Program-made: the position numbers and the translations under genes | Assembly (NCBI GenBank): GCA_002118135.1 | Contig: BDIU01000063.1 | Coordinates: forward strand, 496,439-560,438 | Direction of reading: 5' to 3' | Origin: Trebouxia sp. TZW2008 | Taxonomy: Eukaryota; Chlorophyta; Trebouxiophyceae; Trebouxiales; Trebouxiaceae | Length of the DNA: 64,000 bases | The notes under the pieces: generated by a model | The model's input: the letters and a program-made list of their open reading frames with translations, nothing else | What the model was told of the DNA's origin: nothing | Databases searched by the model: none | Part shown: positions 44,303-55,819 of the stretch, in pieces | Layout: each line of letters starts with the position of its first letter | Position numbering within the stretch: position 1 is the first letter of the stretch

Positions 44303-47216
44303 CTAGCACACCAACTGATATGTGCCATCCTTATACGCATACCAGTGGCCTGACGAGGCATCGCCATACAGCCCCTGAGACGCATCATAGTAGTAACCCA
44401 GCTCTGAATTGTACCAAGTGCCAGATGACTCATCGTACAAGAAACCTTTTCCTAACTCTTGGCTGCTTGAGTTTGTGGCGTTAGCAGCATGCTGTATGCT
44501 TCGTGGCTGAGCAGCTTGCTGATCGCTGTCAGATCCTCCCTCAAGACGAGATGACGAAGCTGCACCAACGTTTTGTGCAGTCTGGTCTGCCTGTGCACTG
44601 TCAACAGTGTCTTGTGCTGCAGCTCCAAAAATATCCTCATCAGGATCAGCAGGCACAGGCTGCGCATTCACTGCTGCTGCAGCAGCTGCTTCAGTGTTTC
44701 CTGAAGTGGCAAGCTGTGCAACTGATGGCGCATCTGTTTCCTCACGCTCTTCTGTGCCATCCACCTGCATATGACTTGTGCTGGGCGCTTCAGTCTCTGT
44801 GGCGCCATTCACTTCTGCTGTGTTGTCATATGAGCTATTTGGCTGAGCAGACTGATTGTGACTTGAGGGGCAGGCTGTTGAGAGGACTCCCATGACTGCC
44901 TGTAGTTGTGCTGCTTCTGCTGCATCTATGTCTATTACAATCTTCTCTCGAGACGTGCTATGTATGTTGTAGTCGCCGTGCTGCAGCAGTAAACTGGAGT
45001 ACTCTGTCAGCCTATCAAAGGCCTCCCTGAAGAGTAGCAACTTGTGTTCAGTGCAAACCAGGCATGCAGGTGCTGCAACACGGCAGCATGTGTGTGGGCA
45101 CAAGTTGCCCTATGCATGGCAAACTTGCAATCATTTGCAGGCCTGGCCTGGCTGCAAACCCTCTTGTGCATGGTGCCAAGGTCAGATCCACTTGCTGCAC
45201 ATGCGGCAACTAGGCTGTAGATGTAAGAGCTGTTGCAGAATGCTCATGCATAGCTTGCATAAGGTCAATGCTGGAGCAAGCAGAGCTTGACCAAAAGCAA
45301 ACACTCTGGAAACAGCAGCTGTACAGTGCGGAGTCCGACGCATTGCTTGAAATCCTGTGCTATCACATCAGGAATTCGCTGCGAGGATTGAGGGCATATG
45401 CTGACGCTTAGACATGACGCTCACCTGTTTTCAATTGGTACAGTGCGGCCTGTACGACTTGCAGGAGGTGTGCCCATAGTTGCAGCAGTATTTGTGGCAG
45501 CACTGTCAATTGCTGGCTTGCTGTTTTGCCCTGCATTTCAATCAGTCACATGCATTTTAAAGTTCCCTTTGCTCAAAGTGCAACATATGCCTCACACACA
45601 TGAGCTTACATGGGCCCCCAACAGTAGTGACAGCAGCGGTTTGAATTCAAGCTGCCTGGGTGTATTGCAGCACGAGTTTACTTTTTGCGTCCACCAGAGA
45701 AACAAGAAGGATGCGAGGTGCATGAGCAGGCAATGTGTGTACATGACCAAGTAGAGGTATCCTTTGAAGGGCAATTTGGCTAGCCCACAAAGTCCTTCAC
45801 AACTGCCTCACCACTGGACTTCCTACGCTTCCAAGGCATGCCATCAGCGCCATCCCGCACTGCATCCAGGCGTCCACCCAGCCGCCGCAGCGCTGTGAGC
45901 ACTGTTTCATGATGGTCCAGCAGGTCTAAAAGGCGCCGCTTGCAGGTCAGCAGCTCATCAGCATCCAGCTCAATGACCTGAGCTGGTGCTGCGCTTTGCT
46001 TGCTGTGCTGGCCAAGTGTGTCTGATGTTCCAGCGGATGCCACTGCAGACCCTATATGCAGTCATGGGTTGTGGGTTGGAAGTAATTAATGAGCCTTGAA
46101 AACAGCTGCGCTGCATGTGCCAGGATCTGCTTGTATGACTGGACTGCATGGGACATGGCACATGGGTGTATGGCTTGAAGCTCAACTCTTATGGTTGTCA
46201 GTGTTGTGCCAGTCATGTGTGATCCTCTAGGGGATTACGTTGTGTGCAGATATGCAGCAACAATGACTCATGCGGTGCTGGAATTCAGCGTACAAAGTGA
46301 CAGGTACACAGCAAGCCGCCTTTTACACCAGCGGCATCTGCAACCAGTGTGTCTTGTGCCAAAGCTGACTGCCGTGTATGCACAAGGCAAGCAAGCTTGG
46401 CTATGCCATGCGGCCTATCACTGGCAGTTGCGAGCACTGTGCTCTGTGTCAAAGCTAAAGGCTGTGTATGCATTGCGCAAGGTCGCTGACCTTCTGCCAA
46501 GCTGTCCAACCAGGCATCCTTCACCTCGTCCAGCTTATATTGGATGTAGTTACCATCCGTGTCAAAATAGCCTTCTTCCCTTTCCTTCTTGAGGTGAAAG
46601 GGCTCAAAGGCTATGCCTGCTTCATTGAAGGCCTGCAATGTAGTCAGCGTCAAACAGCACCCATGACTGTACTCATATGCTATCAAAGAAAGGCATTTGT
46701 TACAGTACTCGCTAGATGGCTGCAGAAGTGTTAAATAAGTGCAAAGTCAGCAACTCTGCTCTGCAGCTGTAAGCTTTACTTCATCTTCATTGCAATGCCT
46801 GGGGTATGGAGGATGAGAGTCACCTGCTCTGGTCTATCGTACTCTTCTTCTGCTTCAGCTAAGTCCTCAAGAATGGAGGTGTCCTCGATGCCTTGCATAT
46901 TCTGTAGCTCATGCTGTCTTTGACTCCTCTCGGAATGTTGAATGGCTGCATCTTCTGGTTCTGAAGTGCCTGCGCTTGTCAGGTCTGCAATTTTTGCTGT
47001 GACAGACTAAGCTGCCATGCTAGACTTGCCAATTGCCTCCATGCAACGCTCTATATATGTTTGTATTGATGTGCAACATTGGAAGACCGGCTCTGCTTAT
47101 GGCTTCGTACCGTCAGGTGTTTCCAGAGCAGTATCAGGTTGATCAGTTGCAGGTGTGTAGGTGACAACGCTGGGCTCGTCCGCAAAGGTCACTCGTCTGC
47201 GTTTTACTGGCGACAT
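44303..47216 (-). CDS. CD2BP2: CD2BP2/LIN1-like U5 snRNP protein with OCRE-like C-terminus
   Basis: Likely spliceosomal U5 snRNP assembly factor. Exons: 47111-47216 (MSPVKRRRVTFADEPSVV), 46824-46984, 46491-46632, ~45790-46050 and 44303-~45029. Family blocks are NEAGIAFEPFHLKKEREEGY followed by FDTDGNYIQYKLDEVKDAWL (the diagnostic LIN1/CD2BP2 stretch), KRRLLDLLDHHETVLTALRR, and EAFDRLTEYSSLLLQHGDYN with REKIV. After a long Ala/Glu/Ser-rich linker the protein ends in GFLYDESSGTWYNSELGYYY and WYAYKDGTYQLV. This is an aromatic OCRE-type repeat, where animal and yeast members end in a GYF domain. No GYF signature was seen. An ~90-bp echo lies beside the third exon (46340-46400 versus 46430-46490). 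Identification is firm for the N-terminal half. Confidence 0.88.
46335..46490 (-). repeat. ~90-bp donor-side duplication in the CD2BP2-like gene
   Basis: The copies share (C/G)TGTGTCTTGTGCCAAAGCT / CTCTGTGTCAAAGCT, then (C/G)TGTGTATGCA and GCGCAAGG/CACAAGG. The second copy abuts the exon donor at 46490. Confidence 0.65.
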
Positions 47217-47467
47217 CGCGTACGACTGCACCCGGCAGCTGCGAGCTCAATTCCCGAGCGTCCGGCCCTGCGCAAATTGCATAACGCTCGTGTGATTGCG
47301 CTCAGGGGGCGTCAAGCGCTTGCAAGGGAACCTGATGAGTCATTACGTCACGTCTGCCCTATCTCGTATCACAGTGCTGCCAGCTCAATCTGCTTGCGAC
47401 CGCTAGCGATGTCAGACTTCGCTTGACTCTGACATCGTTGCGTGCACAATGCTCTCATGCTCTGCCG
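47217..47467. promoter_or_regulatory. Shared divergent promoter region, CD2BP2-like / GLYK
   Basis: 251 bp separate the ATGs and are GC-richer than flanking introns. No named element was recognised. Confidence 0.45.
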
Positions 47468-49453
47468 ATGCTGAGTAAAGTCGTCCAACACACAGAAGCA
47501 CGGCTGACGCTGTACGGTGTGGGACTTCAACCTCCGCACGCTTGTGGCAAATCTGGTGCACTGCCTCGTCGTCGCAGTCTGCGGCCAAGCGCATTGCTGC
47601 ATCGCCTGCGTCACAAGGTCAGCATTGATAGCTCGACCGTGTTTTCACCCGAGACTGCAAGCGAGCCACCCCCGAAAAGAGAAGTATTGCTAGACATGTC
47701 ACACAGCGCTGACCTTGCAGGTAAGATCGACACAGATCGTTACATGCTCTGTGAACCTTTTACGGACACGGCAAACTTGCATATGCAGACTACGTGTGCA
47801 GCAGTCCCATAGCCCAGAACTGTGGAGTACAGCGAACTGATGACCCTGATCAACTTGCAAAATGGCAGAAGTTGGGCGAGCTCCTGTCCGAAAGGCTTGG
47901 GCACCCCTCTGGCAACGAAGCAAACGAGCAGCAAAGGTGAAGATTTGGCTGCAGCATCTTGTCTCAGGCCTGCACTGCACTCACATCTGCAAACAAGGCC
48001 ACAATGCTATTAGAGCTGTTGCCTATTGTCTTGATGCTCACAGTGTGACTGTCTTGCTGCAGGGCACGTGTGTATCAGTATTATCTGCCAATCTACCTCT
48101 GGCTTTCACATCAGCTGCAGCAGCATAAAGGCTTGCATGGCAACACGCCCTTGTTTGTTGGCATGAGCGCCCCACAGGGATCAGGAAAGACAACAATATG
48201 TGAGGAGTTAGAACATCTATTGGCACATGAGGGCTATCAGGGGGTGTTTGCTTCACTGGACGACTTTTACCTGACAAACGCTGATCAGCAAGCTCTAGCC
48301 AAGGTGCCCTTGCATTGCTGCTCTTACCAGAAGTCATTTCTGTCTGCTGTGCCAGTGGAGCCACGATTGCATAATGAAAGCAGACTGCGAGCACATTGAC
48401 AAAGCAGTGAAAGTCATAATTTGGATCTGACAGACACACATGATGCATTCTCATTTGCCACCTTCCTTGTTGGCTTCAATATCATCTATCTTAGCCTAGA
48501 AACGCTTGTAGACTTCATGATGACATCTGCACGGAGGTCTGCCTTTTGCAGGCCAATGAAGGCAACAAGCTACTTGAGCTGCGCAGCAATGCAGGCACCC
48601 ATGACATCAAGCTAGCACACGACACACTGCAGCAGCTCAAGTCTGCCAATGCAGACTCATCAGAAGTCTCTCTTGTAAGATATGACAAGTCAGCTCACAG
48701 TGGGCGAGGTGACAGAGCGCCCAAGAGTGCTTGGCAGACTGTCAAGGGCAAGGTGGATGTTGTACTTTTTGAAGGCTGGATGCTGGGCTTCAGACCCCTT
48801 TTAGACCAGGCTGCTCAGAAGGTGGCTTGTCTGCATGCACTTGTGTCAATGAGTTGTATTCACATACAAGCCTGCACATGTCAACAAAGTTAGACATGTA
48901 ATGGAATCATTGCATGTACAATGTGACACTCCTCTGTCCCTTCTGATAGCATGAGCAAGCCGAGTGTCAACCTTGAAAGCCAATTGGACATGGCTGAATG
49001 TGCGTCGGCATGCGCATCTTGCATTTAGTCTGGCAAGGCTGTCATACAACATTTGCTTGTTTGCAGGCTGGGGAGCATGTGGTTGCCGTGAATGACAACT
49101 TGAAGAAGTACCCAGCTGCCATTGACAATTTCATCAATGTATGGCTGGTGGTCAAGGTAGTGGATCCTAAGTATGTCTACTCTTGGAGGCAGGAGGCAGA
49201 ACACAAATCTAAGGCAAAGGGCAAGTCTGGCATGACCGATGAGCAAGTCAAAGACTTTGTTGACAGATACATGCCTGCCTACCAGCACTACCTGCCTGGT
49301 CTGTATGCACGTGGTCCCACCACCAAGCAACCTGGGAAACTTTTGACAGTCCAAATTGACAAGTCAAGACAGCTGACCAAAGAGCAGCCTGCACAGTATG
49401 AGGGTGAAGAGGAGCACACATCCAAGAAACTCAGATCAGATGCTGATGTGTAG
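47468..49453 (+). CDS. GLYK: D-glycerate 3-kinase, chloroplastic
   Basis: Catalyses ATP + D-glycerate to 3-phosphoglycerate, the last step of photorespiration, in the plastid stroma. Exons: 47468-~47720 (Arg/His/Ser-rich transit peptide), ~47806-47935, ~48062-48302, ~48552-48830 and ~49068-49453. Motifs: YQYYLPIYLWLSHQL, P-loop GMSAPQGSGKTT, SLDDFYLT, LRSNAGTHDIKLAHDTL, RYDKSAHSGRGDRA, DVVLFEGWMLGF, and a C-terminal block VDPKYVYSWRQEAE with GMTDEQVKDFVDRYMPAYQHY and LPGLYARGP. These agree with plant GLYK along the whole length. The start is the first in-frame ATG; an upstream TTG is not needed. Confidence 0.94.
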
Positions 49454-50354
49454 TCTCACATATGTCAAGTAACAAAATTTACAATCATCAAGCTGCTAGT
49501 GCGCTACAACCTTGTCTGTACGCAAGCTGGTCAGGGTTATCCCAATCATGGCATCACCACAGCGGAAAGTGTGCACATGCTGTCACGGTGTACAAGTCTG
49601 TACAGTGCTGGTTTGTGAGTTGTTCACAAGTCATGCAAATGGAGCAAAACATCACTCAAACATACCCAGATTTGACCCCAACATACTGTAGCTGATTTGG
49701 TGCAGACTGACAGTCACAATTTTATGCTCAACGCTCAGCTGCGGCTGCCCACTGAATGCTGTGTGTAGCTTTTGGTACAACATTGTCCGTTCTGCTGCAG
49801 AGACTGTTGCCAGCGTTTCTCTGAAAATAAGTGCACCACAAATTACCAGGTCATGCTTGCTCATCAACTAGTGCTAGCAAAAGAGTTAGCAGGACTCTCA
49901 GGGTTGATGTCTGAGTGGTCTGGGTAGTCAAACTTCAGCTGTTCAGACCTGCAAGTTAGATCGCAGTATTCAGTGCAAGAGCTCTCGGCAGTTTCATAAA
50001 CAGTGATGCAACACCCATATGCTTGCATGATGAAGATCTTCCTTGCTTGGTCAACTTGCTCAAAGCACCTACGCAAGCTGAAAAACCCAAGGCAAACAGT
50101 GTATGCATAGCATGCTCTGCAGCTGCACTGTTCTTGCATTACAAAGGCTGAGGTCTGCAGCATACGCTACAGGTGCATTTGTGCTGACAAAAGAACACAC
50201 ACTTGAGCCAAAATTGCAACATGCCCTAATGGCCATGAACAGGCTCAGATGAAGCGGCTTTGCAGAGCCTTGCATGGCTTGGAGTGGCTGCCCCAGCGCG
50301 CATTTGCTCTGTCTGTTTGCTCAGCTTATGCCAAACAGCGATAAAGAGGAGACA
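49454..50354. other. Convergent intergenic region with an unassigned minus-strand frame
   Basis: 900 bp between the GLYK and IAH1-like stop codons. A 99-residue minus-strand frame (49864-50163) ends with a polar, acidic tail (EQLKFDYPDHSDINPESPAN) that looks more protein-like than most shadows. Downstream on the same strand a second frame runs from 49867 to 49652. I could not link them by splicing or assign a family. They may be remnants of a gene or chance frames. Confidence 0.35.
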
Positions 50355-51694
50355 TCAGGCATAAAATGCATCACTGGCTTTGTACCTGAGATGTGGATAG
50401 GCTTTGTCTATCACAGGCTGCAGCTGCTGATACACAAACTGGTTGCCTGCTGGTGTAAAATGTAGGCCATCACATAAGAAATTGGTCTGCCATCCAGCTT
50501 CGGCTTGCATGCTGGTCCACAAGTCGACAATGGGCAGCTGCTGATCTTCTGCTAGCTGCCGCACAGCAGCTGCATACTTGCTAGTGAACTCATTTGTGCG
50601 TTCTGGCAGGGTCTCGGCTGTAGCAGGCTTATCTGATCGCTGCAAACAGAATTGTCAGTTGTAATCAGTAATTGCAAGGTTTCAAAATTGATTGCAGTGC
50701 TGCTGGCCATATGAGCGTGGTGTTCTGAGCTTATGCTGAAACGCGTTGGTGGATAGCACAAGCAGCCTAATGTGTAAGAGTGAATGCTGTTTGACAATGC
50801 CCTAAAGCATGCATGATGTCAGCATGCAGGCTTGCATGCGCTTACAACTGCTGCATTAAGCATCACAGACCATGCAAGGCACTTCTCAGGGTGAGGAATG
50901 CAGTAAATGGAGGAAACCTGAGCATTGTGCTTGACTCTGCCTGGCTCATGAATTGGAGGTGGGGCAATGAGGACAATGGAGCCTATGCCTACTGACTGTA
51001 GATGCTGAATGAAGCGCTGTAGACTCTGCTTGAACTCTGCCACTGGCACATGCTGTCTTGCACTGCATTGCAGACACTGTAAGCAAGGTCAGGGTCAAAT
51101 AAAGCAACATACAGTTGAAGCAATGTTGACCTCACATGCACGCTTGGCAGACTGAGTCGGTGAATTTTAAGCATTTCATCTCATGCGGTCAGGCATGCAT
51201 AGCGTGTCAAGGTACCTGAATCTGTCTGGCAAAGCAGCATCATTTGCACCCCAAAACAAAGTGACCAGTGAGACGTTGTTAGTTTCAGGGAAAATGCTTT
51301 TCAGCACATGAGACGCCCAGCGGGTATTGTATCCTGAGTATCCTCTGTTGACCACATCTACCTGCATGCTTATGCTTATTCTCGAAACAGTCAGGTACAA
51401 TTTGCAGCTCAAGTGATCAGTGGCTGACGCCTGTATTGTGCACCTTGCCTTTCGCTGATAGTTGTGGGCAAGAGCTGCCGCCCAACCGCCTTGAGGATCA
51501 AAACCCTTTTGCGTCAAGCTGTCCCCAAAAAGGACAAACTGTGGCCGCTGCAGGGTCTGCATCGGCCAGTCACAAGATCCAAGAACACGGCTGTGGTCTG
51601 AAGCAGGCTGGGGCGTTTCTGTTGCAACCAAGAACGTAGATGAGAGCAACCAGAGCCGACAAGTGCTCTGACAATGCTTGCTTTTGAAGCTCAT
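50355..51694 (-). CDS. GDSL esterase, isoamyl acetate-hydrolysing esterase (IAH1)-like
   Basis: SGNH/GDSL-family carboxylesterase. Block I is QFVLFGDSLTQKGFDPQGGW (catalytic Ser), block II VNRGYSGYNTRW, block III TLFWGANDAALP (oxyanion Asn), and block V LCDGLHFTPAGN (catalytic Asp-His pair). Exons: ~51445-51694 (ATG at 51694), ~51220-51362, one near 50940-51050 (SIVLIAPPPIHEPGR), and 50355-~50645 ending ASDAFYA. The first ~30 residues are mildly hydrophobic and could be a targeting peptide. A later ATG just before the GDS block is an alternative start for a cytosolic form. The true substrate is unknown; the IAH1 name reflects family similarity only. Confidence 0.88.
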
Positions 51695-52026
51695 CAAGCG
51701 GTCCCTCGAGGCGTGCCTCGATTGCCGTGCATACGGTCACGAAAAATTACTTACGTCGTTACAGCTCTGTCTGTGCCTCTAGGCTCGCTCGCAGCAATGT
51801 GGTGCAACACATCGCGTCCAATACTTCGAACAGCCTGTCTACACATCAGCAAACATCTGAAGCTACGAGTCGGCACTGTACAATCCAGCACTGACCATTT
51901 CTTGTCAGGTGCATCTAGTTGATTGCGATCTGTACACAGCCTTTTGCCTGCCCGCATCGGCTAAACCACATCTCCTGCGATTCGGGCGTGACGGGAAATT
52001 TGGGCTGACTCGCATATCAAGTTCAC
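51695..52026. promoter_or_regulatory. Shared divergent promoter region, IAH1-like / RPT4
   Basis: 332 bp separate the ATGs. No named element was recognised; inferred from geometry. Confidence 0.45.
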
Positions 52027-55000
52027 ATGGCCGATGAGGCCGCCAAGCGCGAGCAGGCACTGTCAGACTATCGCAAAAAGCTTTTGGCACATAAGGAAGT
52101 TGACGCCAAAGTCAGAAAGCTGCGGGAAGAGGCCAAGGAGCTGAAGAAGGACTACGACAAAACAGAGGATGATCTCAAAGCGCTGCAAAGCGTGGGGCAG
52201 ATAATTGGGGAGGTCCTTAGACAGCTTGATGAGGAAAGATGTGAGTGATCCAAGCTCTCAGCTGCTACTGTCTTCGTGCACGAGCCCTTGCTTCTCACAG
52301 AATTGCACCTGTAATACCTGGTGTCCTGCTGCCATGATCAACAGCACTACTTCCTTAGCCAGACTGTTAATGTAGGGCATATGCACACCAGACGTCGCTA
52401 GCCACTTAAGTTAGCATATGTTTTGCAGTCATTGTGAAAGCCAGCAGTGGGCCTCGATATGTTGTGGGATGCCGCAATAAAGTGGACAAGACCAAGCTGA
52501 CCGCAAGTACTCGGGTCGCTCTGGACATGACCACCCTCACTATCATGCGAGCTTTACCAAGAGAGGTACATGTTTCACCTGGCTCTTTAGATGCAAACAA
52601 TCATTGTGCTGCATGACCTCTCTACCTGCAGAGGGCTAGTGACGCTGAGCAATGCTCATGCATTTTGCACGTGATGTTGACAACATCACTTTGAAGCAGT
52701 TCTGCTAGAGCAGTACAGTCAAGACATCACTTGTGAACTTGATGACAGGTGGACCCTGTTGTGTACAACATGCTGTCAGAGGATCCTGGCAAGGTGGACT
52801 ATTCAATGATTGGCGGGTTGGGAGAGCAAATTAGGGAGCTCAGGGAGTCAATAGAGCTGCCCTTGCTGAATCCTGAGCTGTTCATTCGAGTGGGCATCAA
52901 CCCTCCAAAGGGAGTGTTGCTGTATGGCCCTCCAGGAACTGGCAAGACACTGCTTGCCAGAGCCATTGCCAGCAACATTGACGCAAACTTCCTCAAGGTA
53001 ATGCCATATGTTGCTCACTGTGATATGGCATGCCAGAACAGATGCACTGTGTGGTTGCCGCTCCTTGAGACTGTGAAAGATAATCAGAACATCAGGCATG
53101 GCTGGCTGTCATTCTGTATGCATGGATGTTGATGCGCATAGCTGCACCGACTATTTGCTACTTGCACTTGCTGCTGGGCTGCTGGCATCACTTGCCACGG
53201 GCCGTGATCTAAAAGCATTGGTGGCACCTACCTGCAATGCTGATGCTTACATGCAGCAGTTATATCGCGTCTATTGTGATGCCCAAAGCAAGCTGGCCTG
53301 GCAAGACAGGACTCGGGCGACATATACCCAGCACTTGTAACAGCAAGTGTAACAACCAAGGATGGTCACTGCTGGCATCTGCATGCAATGCTGCTACGTG
53401 TGCGGCTGGTGGTGTGGGAATCAGGGTTATCACTTGTGATTTCTGCATGTGATGCTGATCCATATGTGGCAGGTGGTGTCCAGTGCCATTGTAGATAAAT
53501 ACATTGGTGAGAGTGCCAGGCTCATCAGGGAGATGTTTGGATATGCAAAGGAGCACCAGCCCTGCATCATCTTCATGGATGAAATTGATGCCATCGGAGG
53601 GCGCAGGTTCAGCGAGGGCACCAGCGCAGACAGAGAGATTCAGCGTACTCTTATGGAGTTGCTGAGTCAGCTTGATGGCTTTGACGTTGTTGGCAAGGTA
53701 TGCTGCTTCTTGAGATGCTGTGCTTTGAGCTGCTGTCAGTTATGCTGCTGCTGAGCGTGATCGCTTTGATGTTGTTGGCAAGGTATGGTGCTGCTTACAA
53801 TATTTTTGATGGGTAAGGTTTACAACGCAGCTGCTGAGTCAGCTTCAAGATCTTGATGCTGTCAGCAAGGTATGCTGTCTTCCCAAGGCAATGTTTTGGC
53901 GGTGTCAATGTCAGCAATGCATTGCAACATCACTTTGTGAACAAAGCATGTAATCACTACCAAGTTCATTGGTCAAGAGGATGTGTACACAAATTGCATG
54001 CGTTTCCCGCTAAGAGTGCGTGTTGCAACCAGCCACTGCTATGTATAAACTGCTTTCACAGGAAGCCCTGGTTGGTTGCTTTCAGCACCAAGCCATTGCT
54101 GATTGTTCACTGCTAACAGCTGGCTTTGGAGCACTGCAAGCAGAGCATGACAAGTTGTCCATGGAGTGAGCTGTCAAGCTCCACTTATTGTGCTCCTCAA
54201 CCAAACGAATGCTGTAATTGACAATTTCGACAAGCAATGGGTCGATGCTTAAAGCATCGTCCACCACTGTACACAAGGACAGTGCATGCACAGCACTGGC
54301 CACTTGCCATGTAGATAGTTGTTAAAGAGGCGTTTGTATTCACTGATTTGTGACAATATTTATATTGGCCACGTGACCCACTCAGCAGCAGCCCCTGCTG
54401 TAACAGAGCGCTCTCCATTACCTGTGCTTGAGTCCTATTGCACACTGCATTGTTGGTGATCATGCCCACAGCAGCTGTAATGCTATCAGCCCAGATCATC
54501 AGCTGCAACAATGCCTTCATGCAGTTTTCAAGGTGCTGCTCACTGGCGCTGTGTTGTCTGCATGGGCTTGAGCTGCATGTGAACTGCAGAACCCGATATA
54601 TAAGTGCTAGCAAGTAAATCACAAACTGGCATGCATGACACTGCAAGTCAGTATGAACAACGGCGTCAATCTCTGCTCTGTGCAGGTCAAGATGATCATG
54701 GCTACTAACAGACCAGATGTGCTGGATCCTGCCCTACTGAGGCCAGGAAGACTTGATCGTAAGATTGAGATTCCACTACCAAATGAGGTAGCAAGGATGG
54801 ACATCTTGAAGATTCATGCCACCAAGGTGACCAAGCATGGTGACATCGACTATGAGGCAGTGGTCAAGCTAGCTGACAACTTCAACGGTGCTGGTGAGTT
54901 TCACCTCCATTTTGATGCGGAAGTCTGCTTATACTGCATGGCTCTCTCATTGCCAAGCTTTGTCGGTGCGTTAACAAATTATGACCAAGCCATGCATCAG

Positions 55001-55295
55001 CGTTTTATTGTGTTTATGCTTCAGCTATACCAAATAAAAAAAGAGCTTGTCAGTTCCCTGCCTGACATGGCTGGGCATGCGTCAATTAGCTGGACCTGCC
55101 TCATGTCGTTCATGATTTCGTGTGCCTGCAGACTTGCGGAATGTGTGCACAGAGGCCGGCATGTTTGCCATACGAGATGAGAGGGACTACGTAGTACAAG
55201 AAGACTTCATGAAGGCTGTTCGCAAAATGAATGATGCTAAGAAGCTTGAAACAACCATCAGCTATGATTCTAGTTTTGGTGAAGGGAAAGGCTAG
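52027..55295 (+). CDS. RPT4: 26S proteasome regulatory ATPase RPT4 (PSMC6)
   Basis: AAA+ ATPase of the 19S base that unfolds ubiquitinated substrates. Six exons join exactly in phase to 398 residues, the family's length: 52027-52240, 52429-52565, 52749-52997, 53473-53697, 54686-54893, 55132-55295. The N-terminus is a coiled coil ([20 protein letters not shown]), followed by [17 protein letters not shown] and the OB-fold ([18 protein letters not shown]). The AAA+ module has Walker A GPPGTGKT, pore loop YIGE, Walker [15 protein letters not shown], arginine finger region [20 protein letters not shown], and [13 protein letters not shown]. The 988-bp fourth intron begins with two echoes of the preceding exon's end. 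Identification is certain. Confidence 0.98.
53763..53885 (+). repeat. Two donor-side echoes of RPT4 exon 4
   Basis: The exon end plus donor (TTTGACGTTGTTGGCAAG|GTATGCTGC, 53680-53705) recurs at 53766-53795 (TTTGATGTTGTTGGCAAGGT) and, with 20 more exon bases, at 53830-53882 (CTGCTGAGTCAGCTT ... GTCAGCAAGGTATGCTG). Both copies keep a usable GTATG donor. They cannot be additional coding exons because no acceptor precedes them in frame. Confidence 0.85.
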
Positions 55296-55819
55296 GGCAT
55301 GTAATGACATGGCAGTTGATGCAATGACATTATCTGCCTGCAACACAGTGCTGCCTTGCGCAAGACTTGAAGTAAGCATGAACCGCTTGCCCAGCAATCT
55401 TTCAAATATACTGCTAGGTTGCACAGGTCAATTTGCTACAACAGAAAGGAAGAGCTTACCCCGGGTCCTCACATTGCCTGCTATATCTAGACTAGGCAGT
55501 GCACTCGAAACACACTGAACTATCTATGTGCAGCTGTCAACATCAGCTGCTTCCGCAGTTTCCTGAAACATCTGCTTTACTGTACACATCTCTATGTTGG
55601 GCTGCTTCTATTCACACAAGCTCCCATTGCACCTTCAGGAGTACAATGTTCTTGCTCCTCTACACAATTGTCAACTACTGAGCGCTATATCTGCATCAGC
55701 GCCTCCTGCATCCCTGATTACGCTTGTTCTTGCGCCCTCCTGCTGTCTCGTTAGCAGGCTCAAACCTCCTCTCAGAGGCTGCTGCCTATGCTGCCAGGAT
55801 GTGAGCTGTTGTATCTGGA
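55296..55819. other. Convergent 3' region RPT4 / DnaJ, with a terminal-exon echo
   Basis: 524 bp between two stop codons. Positions 55690-55775 are a diverged copy of 55815-55900, the last coding bases, stop codon and 3' flank of the DnaJ gene. Both contain CAGCGCCTCCTGC(A/G)TCCC and CCTCCTGCTGTCTC(G/A)TT, with an offset of 124 bp. Confidence 0.7.
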
